62,882 nucleotides of DNA from Stenotrophomonas maltophilia (GTDB taxonomy: Bacteria; Pseudomonadota; Gammaproteobacteria; Xanthomonadales; Xanthomonadaceae), in the NCBI RefSeq assembly GCF_013464485.1, contig NZ_RAUX01000031.1, forward strand, positions 1 to 62,882, read 5' to 3'. Below the pieces are notes generated by a model. That model saw only the letters and a program-made list of their open reading frames with translations, had not been told where the DNA came from and made no database searches. Below are positions 19,157-28,265 of the stretch, piece by piece; positions within the stretch are counted from its first letter, which is position 1, and each line of letters begins with the position of its first letter. The position numbers were made by a program, and so were the translations under genes.

Positions 19157-20926
19157 GTGCCGCGCGCACGCGCCGGCCAGGTCACTTCCGGCCAACGGCC
19201 GGTACAGCTGCTGGCCGGGCACGGCGCTGCCCGCGGCGCGGCAATGGGCCGGGCCCGCGTGCGCCTGCCGCATGCGCTGGAAGTGGCCGAGCAACGCGTC
19301 GCCGCCAGCCAGGTCGAGGCCGAGCTGGCGTGCCTGCACAGTGCGGTGGATGCTGCACGCACGGAAATGCACGAACTGCGCCAACGCCTGCATGGCGCCC
19401 TGAGCCAGGAAGTGGGCGAGTTTCTCGACCTGCACGCACTGCTGCTGGACGACCCCGAGCTGCTCTATGGGCTGGATGAGCTGATCCGCAGCGGCCCCTA
19501 CAGCGCCGGCTATGCGTTGCGCCTGCAGCGCGACCGCCTGGCCAAGGTCTTCGACGGCATGGACGATGCCTACCTGAAGAGCCGCATGGACGATCTGGAC
19601 CATGTGATCGGCCGCATCCATGCCTTCCTGCAGCCCGAACGCCCGCCGGTAGTGAAGGGGTTGGCCGGCGAGATCCTGGTCTGCGACAACATCGCGCCCT
19701 CCGAACTGGCACAGCTGCAGGCACAGGGTGTTGTCGGCATCGTCACTGCCGCTGGCAGCGCGCTCTCGCACAGCGCGATCCTTGCGCGCAGCCTGCACCT
19801 GCCGCTGATCGTCAACGTGCCACAGCTGCTCAGCCGCATCGCTGATGGCGACGTGCTGATCATCGATGGCGCCGATGGCAGCATCACCGCCAATCCGCAG
19901 GCCGACAATCTGCGCGACTATCGCGCGCGGCTGAAAGAGCATGCACGCGAACAGCGCGAGCTCGGTCGCCTGCGCAGCAAGCCCAGCCGCACCCGCGACC
20001 AGGTCGACATCGCCCTGCTGGCCAATGCCGAATCGCTGGAAGACGTCACTCAGGCGCATGCGCTGGGCGCCCACGGCCTGGGCCTGTACCGGACCGAATT
20101 CCTGTTCCTGCAGCGCAACGAGCTGCCGGACGAAGAAGAACAGTTCCAGACCTACCGCGATGCGGCACTGGGCATGAGCGGGCGACCGGTAACCATCCGC
20201 ACCCTCGACCTGGGCGCGGACAAGGCTGATCGCACCGGCCTGACCCTGAGCAACGAGGAAAACCCGGCGCTTGGCCTGCGTGGCGTACGCCTGTCGCTGG
20301 CACGGCCGAAGGTAGCCGACACCCAGCTGCGCGCGATCCTGCGCGCCTCGGCCTACGGCAAGCTGCGCGTCCTGGTGCCGATGGTCAGCACCCGCGAGGA
20401 GCTGCTGGCGGTACGCAGGCGCATGCTCAAGCTGACCGAGCAGCTGCGCAGCGAAGGCCACATGGTGTCCGACCATGTGCCGCTTGGGGCGATGATCGAG
20501 GTGCCCGCTGCGGCGTTGGCATTGGAGAGCTTCATCGATCTGGTCGACTTCCTGTCGATCGGCACCAACGACCTGGTGCAGTACCTGCTGGCCGCCGACC
20601 GCAACAACGAAGCACTGGGCGAGCTGTATTCGCCGCTGCATCCGGCGGTGCTGCGGCTGCTGCAGATGGTGATCGAGACCGGCGCGCGGCATCGCATCCC
20701 GGTGGCGGTCTGCGGCGAGATGGCGGGCGACGCGCGGATGACTCCGCTGCTGCTGGCGCTGGGCCTGAGCGAGTTCAGCCTGCACCCCGGCACACTGCTG
20801 GAGGTGCGCCGCGCGATCCGCGAGGCCGACCTGGCCACGCTGCGCGCGCGCGCACCGAAGCTGCTGGCCGCGCGCGACCGCCGCGCCATCGAACGCTGGC
20901 TGGCGCTGGTGGCCGATACGCCCTGA
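19157..20926 (+). CDS. ptsI: Phosphoenolpyruvate-protein phosphotransferase (Enzyme I)
   Basis: A 589-residue EI that starts the relay by moving phosphate from PEP to HPr. The active-site His is about residue 205 in AGSALSHSAILARSLHLP; the PEP-binding barrel includes GLYRTEFLFLQR and the C-terminal signature FLSIGTNDLVQYLLAADRNN. The start is GTG 19157, 2 nt after ptsH and behind GAGG; this gives about 15 more residues than E. coli EI, so an internal start is possible. No GAF domain, so this is PtsI and not PtsP. Confidence 0.95.
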   Translation: MPRARAGQVTSGQRPVQLLAGHGAARGAAMGRARVRLPHALEVAEQRVAASQVEAELACLHSAVDAARTEMHELRQRLHGALSQEVGEFLDLHALLLDDPELLYGLDELIRSGPYSAGYALRLQRDRLAKVFDGMDDAYLKSRMDDLDHVIGRIHAFLQPERPPVVKGLAGEILVCDNIAPSELAQLQAQGVVGIVTAAGSALSHSAILARSLHLPLIVNVPQLLSRIADGDVLIIDGADGSITANPQADNLRDYRARLKEHAREQRELGRLRSKPSRTRDQVDIALLANAESLEDVTQAHALGAHGLGLYRTEFLFLQRNELPDEEEQFQTYRDAALGMSGRPVTIRTLDLGADKADRTGLTLSNEENPALGLRGVRLSLARPKVADTQLRAILRASAYGKLRVLVPMVSTREELLAVRRRMLKLTEQLRSEGHMVSDHVPLGAMIEVPAAALALESFIDLVDFLSIGTNDLVQYLLAADRNNEALGELYSPLHPAVLRLLQMVIETGARHRIPVAVCGEMAGDARMTPLLLALGLSEFSLHPGTLLEVRRAIREADLATLRARAPKLLAARDRRAIERWLALVADTP

Positions 20927-20935
20927 CCGCCAAGG

Positions 20936-20958
20936 GTAGTGCCGGCCATGCGCGGCGG
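20936..20958. repeat. Degenerate SMAG-type REP
   Basis: GTAGTGCCGGCCATGCGCGGCGG directly after ptsI has the GTAG head and a partly broken GCCGGC stem. It lies in the 132-nt gap before mgtE and could act as a weak 3' hairpin for the PTS transcript. Confidence 0.5.
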
Positions 20959-21058
20959 CTATGCGTTGAAACATCGCCTTGCGATAATGACGCGCTGAAC
21001 ACCCCTGTTGCCGCATCCTTGCCGGGATCGCGGCTTTTCTTATCCCGCGGGAGCTGCG

Positions 21059-22420
21059 ATGGCTGAAGCCGTACGCCACGACAAGACTGCGCGCCAACTG
21101 CGGATGCTGTCCGACGCACTGGACAGCGGTCGGCTGGGCCCGGTGCGTCGCCTGGTCAATACCCTGGCCCCGGCCGAGATCGGCAACCTGCTTGAATCGC
21201 TGCCGCCGGGCAAACGCGAAGTGGTCTGGGGCCTGGTCGATCCGGAAGATGACGGCGAGGTGCTGGTCCACGTCGGCGACGACGTGCGCGAGAGCCTGCT
21301 CGCGGACATGGACCCGGACGAAATCATCGCCGCGGTCGAAGACCTGGACATCGATGACCTGGCCGACCTGGTCGAAGACCTGCCGGACACGGTCATCGAC
21401 GAAGTCCTCAAGTCGATGGACCGCGAGAACCGCGAGCGCCTGGAGCAGGTGCTGTCCTATCCCGAGGACAGCGCCGGCCGTCTGATGAACCCGGACGTGG
21501 TGACCGTGCGCGCCGACGTCAATGTCGACGTCGTGCTGCGCTACCTGCGCCTGCGCGGTGAACTGCCCGACCACACCGACCACCTGTTCGTGGTCAGCCG
21601 CCGCCACCAGTACCTCGGCCGGGTGTCGCTGGCGGCACTGGTGACCCACGAGGACACCACCCCGATCAACCGCCTGATCGACGACGAGCAGCCGGCGATC
21701 GATGTCGGCGAGAGCGACCAGGAGGTCGCCCGCCAGTTCTCCGACCATGACTGGATCTCCGCGCCGGTGGTGGACGACAACAACATCCTGGTCGGCCGCA
21801 TCACCATCGATGACGTGGTCGACATCATCCGTGGACAGGCGGAGCACCAGGCGCTGGGCGCCGCCGGCCTGGACGAGGACGAGGATCTGTTCAGCCCGGT
21901 CTGGCGCGCCATGCGACGACGCTTGATGTGGTTGTCGGTCAACCTGTGCACGGCGTTCCTGGCCTCCAGCGTGGTCGGCCATTTCGAAGGCACCATCGAC
22001 AAACTGGTGGCGCTGGCGGTGCTGATGCCGATCGTTGCCGGCCTCGGTGGCAACGCCGGCACCCAGGTGCTGGCGCTGATGGTGCGCGGCCTGGCACTGG
22101 GCCAGGTGGGCGCCTCCAACGCACGCACCCTGCTGTGGAAGGAGGTGCGGGTCGCGCTGCTGAACGGTGTGATGCTCGGCTCGGTGCTGGGCCTGATCGT
22201 ACTGGCCTGGTTCCATTCGCCCGGGTTGTCCGCGGTGATTGCCATCGCACTGACCTGCAACCTTCTGTTCGCTGCATTGGCGGGCGTGCTGGTGCCATTG
22301 ACGCTGAAGCGCTTCGGCTTCGACCCGGCGCTGGCCAGCGGTATCTTCCTGACCGCCGTGACCGACTCGATGGGTTTCTTCACCTTCCTCGGCCTGGCCA
22401 CCCTGGTGCTGCTGCACTGA
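21059..22420 (+). CDS. mgtE: Magnesium transporter/channel MgtE
   Basis: A 453-residue Mg2+ channel. The acidic N-domain repeats (EVLVHVGDDVRESLLADMDPDEI and similar, about 50-140), two CBS domains (about 150-275) and five membrane helices follow, with the pore-region PIVAGLGGNAGTQVLALMVRGLALG. The cytosolic domain closes the pore at high Mg2+. I start at ATG 21059 after GGGAGCTGCG; the frame upstream is not supported. The 130-nt leader has no obvious M-box or ykoK structure. Confidence 0.95.
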   Translation: MAEAVRHDKTARQLRMLSDALDSGRLGPVRRLVNTLAPAEIGNLLESLPPGKREVVWGLVDPEDDGEVLVHVGDDVRESLLADMDPDEIIAAVEDLDIDDLADLVEDLPDTVIDEVLKSMDRENRERLEQVLSYPEDSAGRLMNPDVVTVRADVNVDVVLRYLRLRGELPDHTDHLFVVSRRHQYLGRVSLAALVTHEDTTPINRLIDDEQPAIDVGESDQEVARQFSDHDWISAPVVDDNNILVGRITIDDVVDIIRGQAEHQALGAAGLDEDEDLFSPVWRAMRRRLMWLSVNLCTAFLASSVVGHFEGTIDKLVALAVLMPIVAGLGGNAGTQVLALMVRGLALGQVGASNARTLLWKEVRVALLNGVMLGSVLGLIVLAWFHSPGLSAVIAIALTCNLLFAALAGVLVPLTLKRFGFDPALASGIFLTAVTDSMGFFTFLGLATLVLLH

Positions 22421-22480
22421 CCGTCTCAAGGGTCGGATCCCCGCTGCGCGGGACTCTGGCCCGATCCCAACTGGATCCCC

Positions 22481-22747
22481 ATGGCAACGACAATCGAAAA
22501 CTACTTCCAGCCCGGCTGGCGCGACCAGCAGCACACCTGCCCGGCCTGTGAATGGAAGGGCTGCTCGCGGGCCATGGTGATGGAGCTGGACGAGGACGCC
22601 ACCGAATACGACTGCCCGGTCTGCGAGAACCCGCTGCTGGTGGTGCTGCATCCGGACATGGCACAGGTGCAGGCCGCCGCTGCCGAAGGCAATGCCGAAG
22701 CACGGGAGCAGCTGGACATCATCGCCAGCTTCCCCCGACCGGAGTGA
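22481..22747 (+). CDS. Small zinc-ribbon-like protein
   Basis: An 88-residue acidic protein with two paired cysteine motifs, CPAC (residues about 20-23) and CPVC (about 46-49), the layout of a rubredoxin-like zinc ribbon. The spacer contains MVMELDEDATEYD and the C-terminal half is helical and Ala/Glu-rich. No homologous function recognised. It has a good start, 60 nt after mgtE, with a GGATCCCC-type hairpin region between them. Confidence 0.75.
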   Translation: MATTIENYFQPGWRDQQHTCPACEWKGCSRAMVMELDEDATEYDCPVCENPLLVVLHPDMAQVQAAAAEGNAEAREQLDIIASFPRPE

Positions 22748-22817
22748 CGCGGCGCACGATGGCGGATCGACAGCAGCGGACTACGATGCAGGCAATCTCG
22801 CCGCTTCGGGAAACCCC

Positions 22818-23636
22818 ATGCTCCGTTTGCTGTCGCGCTGTCTGCCGCTGCTGGCCCTTCTGATGATGAGCGGTTGCACTTCGCTGCCGGACAGCGCGCG
22901 TGGTCGCTTCGAAGCACGTGCGGTGAAGGTGGAGGGGCAGACGGCCTACTACCAGGTATTCATTCCCGCGGAGCTGCAGGCCCGCAGCTCCTCCGGGCAG
23001 ACGCCCGCCGCCTCCAGTGTCCCGGTCATCCTGTTCCTGCACGGTTCGGGCGAGCGCGGCGCCGATGGCGTCAAGCAGACCCACGCCGGGCTGGGACCTT
23101 ACCTGCGCGAGCATCCCGGCTTCCCCGCCTTGGTGGTGTTTCCCCAGGTACCGGGCAACGAGGAATGGAGCGGCCGCAACAACCACGTGGCAATGGCCGC
23201 GCTGGACGCCGCGATCGCCGAGTTCGGTGCCGACCCCGCGCGCCAGTACCTGACCGGCATGTCGATGGGCGGCTATGGCAGCTGGAACATCGCGCTGGAC
23301 GACCCACGCCGCTTCGCGGCGATCGTGCCGGTATGCGGCGCGGTGCTGGCCCCACGCGCAGTGCGACCGACCCTGTTCGTCGAGCAGGTCGCGCAGGAGG
23401 CCGACCCGTACGCGACCATCGCGCAACGCCTGCGTCAGACGCCGATCTGGATCTTCCACGGCGCACTGGATGACGTGGTCCCACCGGACGACGACCGCAG
23501 GCTGCACGCGGCCTTCCAGGGCACCAACGCACGTGACGTGCGCTATACCGAGTACCCCGACGGTAACCACAACGCCTGGGATGCCACCTACGCCGACGCC
23601 GCGATGTGGGCGTGGTTGTTCGCGCAGAAGCGCTGA
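22818..23636 (+). CDS. Lipoprotein alpha/beta hydrolase (esterase/phospholipase type)
   Basis: A 272-residue lipoprotein. The lipobox MMSGC places the lipidated Cys at residue 20 if translation starts at ATG 22818, after CGGGAAACCCC. The hydrolase domain has the oxyanion region FLHGSGERGADG, the nucleophile elbow GMSMGGYGSW, the acid near GALDDVVPPDDD and the catalytic His in DGNHNAWDATY. It resembles PHB-depolymerase/PlcA-like secreted esterases often annotated as prolyl oligopeptidase family. Probably acts at the outer membrane or periplasm; substrate unknown. Confidence 0.85.
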   Translation: MLRLLSRCLPLLALLMMSGCTSLPDSARGRFEARAVKVEGQTAYYQVFIPAELQARSSSGQTPAASSVPVILFLHGSGERGADGVKQTHAGLGPYLREHPGFPALVVFPQVPGNEEWSGRNNHVAMAALDAAIAEFGADPARQYLTGMSMGGYGSWNIALDDPRRFAAIVPVCGAVLAPRAVRPTLFVEQVAQEADPYATIAQRLRQTPIWIFHGALDDVVPPDDDRRLHAAFQGTNARDVRYTEYPDGNHNAWDATYADAAMWAWLFAQKR

Positions 23637-23650
23637 GCCACGACTTGCGC

Positions 23651-23739
23651 TAGGTGCTCACCAAGGTTGGAGCCTGGTTTCGGTAGGTGCCCACCAAGGC
23701 TGGAGCCTGATTTCGGTGGGTGCCAACCTTGGTTGGCAC
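23651..23739. repeat. REP array left of the RAYT gene
   Basis: Two 33-nt tandem copies (23651-23683 and 23684-23716) match at 30 of 33 positions and begin TAGGTGC(T/C)CACCAAGG. They are followed by a full palindrome GTGCCAACC-TT-GGTTGGCAC at 23720-23739, which overlaps the transposase stop codon. The palindrome and its GGTGG head are repeated as a perfect inverted 26-nt match on the other side of the gene (24296-24321). Confidence 0.9.
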
Positions 23740-24254
23740 TATCTGTCCGCATCCATGCGCTCCGCCTTGGCACAGGAATCTTCGAGCTCCCACTCACACC
23801 ATGCATGCGGGTACTCACCAAGCTGCGTTGCCAGCCCCGCCCTGATCGGATTCGCCATCACATACATTGCGTGCCGGAACAGCGATTCATCAGAACGGAT
23901 CGCGTGATCGTGATAGCAGGACTGCCAGAAGCGCCCCACCCTGCCCAGTACCCGGTTTGCATGCACGGCCGTACGCGACTTGAAGCGCTTCATGACAACG
24001 TCGAGCGATGCCGCGCGCAGCTGCATCAACCAGTGAACGTGATCCGGCATGACCACGTAGGCGATCGAATGGGTCAGACCTTCCAGATCCAGACGCTGGA
24101 ACTCCTGCATGGCGGTAGCCGCAACGGCGTCAGTGGCGAACAGAGCCGCCCGGCCATGAACGTTCGTCGTGAGGATGTAGCTCTGGCCGATACTGGAATG
24201 ACGGTCCAGCAGGAGGCGGGTGCTGTTCATGCAGAAGAGCATGGACGGGCGCAT
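23739..24254 (-). CDS. REP-associated tyrosine transposase (RAYT, Y1/TnpA_REP type)
   Basis: A 171-residue single-strand DNA transposase of the HUH family. Motifs are YVVMPDHVHWLMQL, with the metal-binding His-x-His, then RFWQSCYHDHAIRSDES, with the catalytic Tyr region of RAYTs, and YVMANPIRAGL. I start at ATG 24254 behind CAGGGAAC; the upstream frame runs into the REP hairpin. Both ends are bracketed by inverted GTGCCAACC palindromes, its likely substrates. RAYTs are domesticated single-copy enzymes linked to REP spread; no IS ends are seen. Confidence 0.93.
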   Translation of the reverse strand: MRPSMLFCMNSTRLLLDRHSSIGQSYILTTNVHGRAALFATDAVAATAMQEFQRLDLEGLTHSIAYVVMPDHVHWLMQLRAASLDVVMKRFKSRTAVHANRVLGRVGRFWQSCYHDHAIRSDESLFRHAMYVMANPIRAGLATQLGEYPHAWCEWELEDSCAKAERMDADR

Positions 24255-24295
24255 GTTCCCTGAATATCGGGAAATCACCTTCGCCCGGGTAGGAC

Positions 24296-24350
24296 AGTGC
24301 CAACCAAGGTTGGCACCCACCACTCCAGCAATGCCAACCTAGGTTGGCAC
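24296..24350. repeat. REP palindromes right of the RAYT gene
   Basis: GTGCCAACC-AA-GGTTGGCAC at 24297-24316 is the exact reverse complement of the left copy at 23720-23739, and the match continues into CCCACC. A second copy, TGCCAACC-TA-GGTTGGCA, follows at 24332-24349 just beyond the end of pyrB, where it may also serve as a transcript-end hairpin. Confidence 0.9.
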
Positions 24351-24366
24351 CTGCCAGAGCGGGTGA

Positions 24367-25317
24367 TCAGCCCAGCAGGGTTTCCAGCACGGCCATGCGC
24401 ACGGCGACGCCGTTGGCGACCTGGCGCAGCACCCACGACTGCGGGCCGTCGGCCACCTCGTCGGTCACTTCCACGCCGCGGTTGATCGGGCCCGGGTGCA
24501 GCACCGCGGCATCCTTGCCGGCGCGGGCCAGGCGCTCGTTGGTCAGGCCGTACTGGGCGTGGTACTGCTCCAGCGACGGCACCAGGCCTTCTTCCATGCG
24601 CTCGCGCTGCAGGCGCAGCATCATCAGGGCGTCGACGCCTTCCAGCATCGCATCGAAATCATCGCCGACCACACAGCCCTTCAGGGTCTCGTCGTCCGGC
24701 AGCAGCGACTGCGGGCCGCAGACGCGGATCTCGCCTACGCCCAGCGTACGCAGCGCATGCAGGTCGGTGCGGGCCACGCGCGAGTGCTTCACATCTCCGA
24801 CGATCACCACCTTCAACTTCGAGAAATCCGGGCCCTTGGCCTGGCGCAGGGTCAGCATGTCCAGCAAGCCCTGGGTCGGGTGCGAACTGCGGCCGTCGCC
24901 GGCGTTGATCAGCGCGGTGCCCTCGCCCGCCGCGTCGGCCAATGCGGCTACGGCACCGTCATCGGGGTGGCGCACGACGAAGCCGCGCACGCCCATCGCT
25001 TCCAGGTTGCGCAGCGTGTCGCAGGCGGTCTCACCCTTGCGGGTGGAGGAGGTCGAGGCGTCGAAATTCAGTACGTCCGCCCCCAGCCGCTGCGCGGCCA
25101 GCTGGAACGAACTGCGGGTACGCGTGGACGGTTCGAAGAACAGCGTGCACACCGCCGAACCGGCCAGCACGTGGCGCTTGTTGCCGACGCGGCCGACCGC
25201 GGCATCGCGGATCTGCCCGGCCCGGTCGAGCAGCTGCAGCAGGGTTTCGCGCGGCAGGCCCTCCAGGGTCAGCAGGTGGCGCAGGCGTCCGGAGGCATCG
25301 AGTTGCTGGGCGGTCAT
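24367..25317 (-). CDS. pyrB: Aspartate carbamoyltransferase catalytic subunit
   Basis: A 316-residue enzyme of pyrimidine synthesis, joining carbamoyl phosphate and aspartate. The carbamoyl-phosphate loop is PSTRTRSSF (STRTR at 64-68), followed by SSTRKGET, HPTQGLLD and HPGPINRGVE. No pyrI follows, so it belongs to the type without the E. coli regulatory subunit. Downstream of ruvX on the same strand, the order seen in pseudomonads and xanthomonads. Confidence 0.96.
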   Translation of the reverse strand: MTAQQLDASGRLRHLLTLEGLPRETLLQLLDRAGQIRDAAVGRVGNKRHVLAGSAVCTLFFEPSTRTRSSFQLAAQRLGADVLNFDASTSSTRKGETACDTLRNLEAMGVRGFVVRHPDDGAVAALADAAGEGTALINAGDGRSSHPTQGLLDMLTLRQAKGPDFSKLKVVIVGDVKHSRVARTDLHALRTLGVGEIRVCGPQSLLPDDETLKGCVVGDDFDAMLEGVDALMMLRLQRERMEEGLVPSLEQYHAQYGLTNERLARAGKDAAVLHPGPINRGVEVTDEVADGPQSWVLRQVANGVAVRMAVLETLLG

Positions 25318-25332
25318 GGCGGTGTCGGGCAG

Positions 25333-25827
25333 TCAGGGAATGGGGGTGGCGTCGTCCGGCGACGACAGCCAGCGGTCGATGATCACCGCCGCAGCCACGG
25401 CATCGAGGGCGGCCGCATCGCGGCGGCGCTTGCGCCCTTCGGCGCGCTCGACGGCGAAGCGGCGGGCGGCCTCGACCGAGCTGGAACGCTCGTCGATCAT
25501 CACCACCGGCAGCTTGAAACGTTCCCGCAGCTGGCGGGCGAAGCCCTGCGCGCGCTTGCGGTTGGGCTGGTCCTGGCCGTCCAGGGTCAGCGGGTCGCCG
25601 ACCACCAGGCCATCGGGCTTCCATTCCTTGAGCAGGCGCTCGATCGCGGTCCAGTCCGGGCCGTTGCCGTGCACATCGACCACGGCCACCGCGCGCGCAT
25701 GCGCGGCGAAGGCACTGCCGATAGCCACGCCGATCCGTCGCGAGCCGACATCGAACCCCAGAACGGTGCCGTCGCGGCGGATCGCCGGGGCAGGAGATAT
25801 CGGTGCAGGCGCGGCCGGCTCAGACAT
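25333..25827 (-). CDS. ruvX: RuvX/YqgF-family RNase H-fold nuclease
   Basis: A 164-residue member of the YqgF family, implicated in pre-16S rRNA 5'-end maturation and as a putative Holliday-junction resolvase. Visible motifs are [15 protein letters not shown] with the first catalytic Asp, [11 protein letters not shown], and [13 protein letters not shown] with the later acidic residues. It has a low-complexity Ala/Pro N-terminus of about 20 residues. It overlaps the yqgE gene upstream by 8 nt and is 15 nt from pyrB. Confidence 0.93.
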   Translation of the reverse strand: MSEPAAPAPISPAPAIRRDGTVLGFDVGSRRIGVAIGSAFAAHARAVAVVDVHGNGPDWTAIERLLKEWKPDGLVVGDPLTLDGQDQPNRKRAQGFARQLRERFKLPVVMIDERSSSVEAARRFAVERAEGRKRRRDAAALDAVAAAVIIDRWLSSPDDATPIP

Positions 25828-26386
25828 GCCCGCTGTAATCCGTCAGCCGGAACAGGTCCACGCCGATACGCGCGGCCGCTCCCTGCCAGCGCTGCTCCAG
25901 CGGCAGCTGGAACACCAGTTCGGCGTCGGCCGGCACAGTCAGCCAACTGTTCTCGGACAGCTCGCTTTCCAGCTGCCCTGCGCCCCAACCGGCACAGCCG
26001 AGGGTAACCACGGCGTTGGCCGGGCCTTCGCCACGCGCCATCGCTTCGAGGATGTCGCGCGAGGTGGTCAGGTACAGTCCGTCGCCCACGGTCAAGCTCG
26101 AATCCCACGCCCTCGCGTCGTCATGGATGACGAAGCCGCGTTCCGGATGCACCGGACCACCGTTGAGCACCATGCGCGCCTGCAGGTCGCCATCACCGGT
26201 GGTGATGTCCATCTGTGCAAGCACTTCACCCAGCGTGTATTCGGACGGCTGGTTGACCAGCACGCCCATCGCCCCGTTCTCGTCGTGCTGGCAGATCAGC
26301 GCGACGCTGCGGGCAAAGGTCGCGTCGAGCAGCGACGGCAGCGCGACGAGCAGGTGATCGGCAAGGGAGGTCGGCGTTACAGGCAT
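25820..26386 (-). CDS. YqgE/AlgH family protein
   Basis: A 188-residue protein with the family features [37 protein letters not shown] and [17 protein letters not shown]. AlgH was linked to alginate expression in Pseudomonas, but its biochemistry is unresolved. First gene of a yqgE-ruvX-pyrB unit and divergent from the DUF4153 gene. Confidence 0.93.
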   Translation of the reverse strand: MPVTPTSLADHLLVALPSLLDATFARSVALICQHDENGAMGVLVNQPSEYTLGEVLAQMDITTGDGDLQARMVLNGGPVHPERGFVIHDDARAWDSSLTVGDGLYLTTSRDILEAMARGEGPANAVVTLGCAGWGAGQLESELSENSWLTVPADAELVFQLPLEQRWQGAAARIGVDLFRLTDYSGHV

Positions 26387-26477
26387 GGCCCCATTCTACC
26401 TGCTGGGGCCGATATGGTCGCGCGATGGGCGCGTGCAGCGATGGGCTAGGATGGTGCTTTGCCATGGAAGGTCATCG

Positions 26478-28265
26478 ATGCAGCCCTCTTCGCCCCTGAC
26501 CCTGCCGGCACGCAGCGCCATCGTCCTGATCGCCCTGCTGCAGGGCCTGATGCTGTACGCCGCGCAGGAGCTGTCCGATGCCTGGCCCTTCCGCGATATC
26601 GGCTGGCGCTACTGCTGGTACGCCTGGGTGCTGGCCATTCCCAGCGCGGTGGCGCTGAGCCTGGTCGAGCTGGGCCAGCGCCGCCTGTGGTTGCAGGCCG
26701 CGCTCGGCTCAGCGGTGGTGCTGGCGCTGGCCGCCTGGATCGGCTGGAACCTCAATGGCGAAACCGCACTGGAATCGAGCGCGTTGCAGTTCCCGCTGAC
26801 CCTGGGCATGGCCGTGGCGGTGTTCGTGGCCCTGCCCTGGTGGCAGTTCCAGTTGCAGCACGGGCATTGGCGTGCCAGCTACCCCGAGTTGTTCGAACGC
26901 GCCTGGCAGAACGGTTTGACCCTGGTCCTCGCCGCACTGTTCACCGGGCTGACCTGGCTGCTGCTGTGGCTGTGGGCGGCGCTGTTCCAGCTGCTCGACG
27001 TGACCGTCTTCCGCGACCTGTTCCGGCAGGACGCGTTCATCGCCCTGGCCACCGGCAGCCTGGCCGGGTTCGGCGTGCTGATCGGGCGCACCCAGCAGCG
27101 CGCGATCCAGATCACCCGCCAGGTGCTGTTCGCGATCTGCCGCGGGCTGCTGCCGCTGCTGTCGTTCATCGCCGTATTGTTCGTGCTGAGCCTGCCGCTT
27201 ACCGGGCTGGAGCCTTTGTGGAAGACCCGCTCGGCCGCCAGCCTGCTGCTGGTGCTGTCGCTGTTGCTGGTGACGTTCACCAATGCGGTCTACCAGCAGG
27301 GGGAAGACAGCGCCCCCTACCCCCTCCTGCTGCGCCGCCTTGTTGAAGCCAGCCTGCTGGCACTGCCGGTCTACACGGCGCTGGCGCTGTATGCACTGGG
27401 CCTGCGCGTGGTGCAGTACGGCTGGACCGTGGACCGGTTCTGGGCGGTGCTGATCGCGCTGGCCACGGCCGGCTATGCCGTGGGCTATGCACTGGCGGTG
27501 TTGCGCCGGCAGGGGCGCTGGCTGCAGACGCTGGAGCCGGTCAACCGCTGGATGTGCTGGGCAGTGCTGGCACTGGCATTGCTGGGCAACTCGCCGCTGC
27601 TGGACCCGGTGCGACTGACTTTGTCCAGCCAGCTGGCGCGCCTGCGTGCGGACCCGCCGGCAATCACCAGCAGTGACGTCAACGTGCTGCGCTTCGATCT
27701 TGGGCGCCGCGGCGTGCAGGCGCTGCGCGAGCTGCAGCGTGATCCGGCCATCACCGCCGATGCCAACGCGCCACAGGTGATCGCGGCAGCACTGGCACGC
27801 ACGTCACGCTGGGACGACGGACAGCGCCTCGACAAGGGGCCGCAGGACGTCGCCGCCCTGCAGCGCGCGCTGAAGCTGGCCAAGGGATCCAGCTCGCCAC
27901 CGGACGATTGGTGGCAGGCACTGGCCACACGTTCGATCAATGGCGAATCCTGCGCCCAGAGCGAGCGCGACTGCCTGATCGTCCATCGCGACCTGGACGG
28001 TGATGACACCGGCGACGTGCTGCTGTGCGAGCTGTACACCCACCGTGGACCGGACTGCGTGCTGTACGCACGTGGCAGGGATGCCCAGTGGCGCCGGGCC
28101 GGTTCGCTGTTCGGCACCGTCAGCGGCCAGGCCGAGGCGATCAACCAGGCCCTGCGTGATGGCGAACTCACTCTTGTGCCACCGCGCTGGCCGATGCTGT
28201 CCATCGGCGGGCGCCCTGCGCTGGCCATCGATCCCGAACCCGAATCCAACGAGTCTTCCCCATGA
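26478..28265 (+). CDS. DUF4153 domain-containing membrane protein
   Basis: A 595-residue protein with about ten to twelve membrane helices in the first 390 residues, then a soluble C-terminal region of about 200 residues. That region is rich in Arg and Asp, with two Cys (CAQSERDC) and DLDGDDTGDVLLCEL. The membrane half resembles DUF4153 proteins. I start at ATG 26478. The stop overlaps the tag start (ATGA). Function unknown; the soluble tail with an acidic Asp-rich loop may be a periplasmic sensor domain, which is only a guess. Confidence 0.8.
   Translation: MQPSSPLTLPARSAIVLIALLQGLMLYAAQELSDAWPFRDIGWRYCWYAWVLAIPSAVALSLVELGQRRLWLQAALGSAVVLALAAWIGWNLNGETALESSALQFPLTLGMAVAVFVALPWWQFQLQHGHWRASYPELFERAWQNGLTLVLAALFTGLTWLLLWLWAALFQLLDVTVFRDLFRQDAFIALATGSLAGFGVLIGRTQQRAIQITRQVLFAICRGLLPLLSFIAVLFVLSLPLTGLEPLWKTRSAASLLLVLSLLLVTFTNAVYQQGEDSAPYPLLLRRLVEASLLALPVYTALALYALGLRVVQYGWTVDRFWAVLIALATAGYAVGYALAVLRRQGRWLQTLEPVNRWMCWAVLALALLGNSPLLDPVRLTLSSQLARLRADPPAITSSDVNVLRFDLGRRGVQALRELQRDPAITADANAPQVIAAALARTSRWDDGQRLDKGPQDVAALQRALKLAKGSSSPPDDWWQALATRSINGESCAQSERDCLIVHRDLDGDDTGDVLLCELYTHRGPDCVLYARGRDAQWRRAGSLFGTVSGQAEAINQALRDGELTLVPPRWPMLSIGGRPALAIDPEPESNESSP

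Noticed and set aside
20927-21058. A magnesium riboswitch in the mgtE leader.
   Set aside because: The 132-nt leader has a degenerate REP but no recognisable M-box helices.
18386-22651. A 1421-codon open frame antisense to the PTS genes and mgtE.
   Set aside because: It is rich in His, Gln and Arg with no domain, and lies opposite genes with clear motifs. Long antisense frames are expected in DNA this GC-rich.
23637-24366. A CRISPR array suggested by the repeats around 23.65 kb.
   Set aside because: Only two direct copies with no spacers of even length; they are REP palindromes beside a RAYT.
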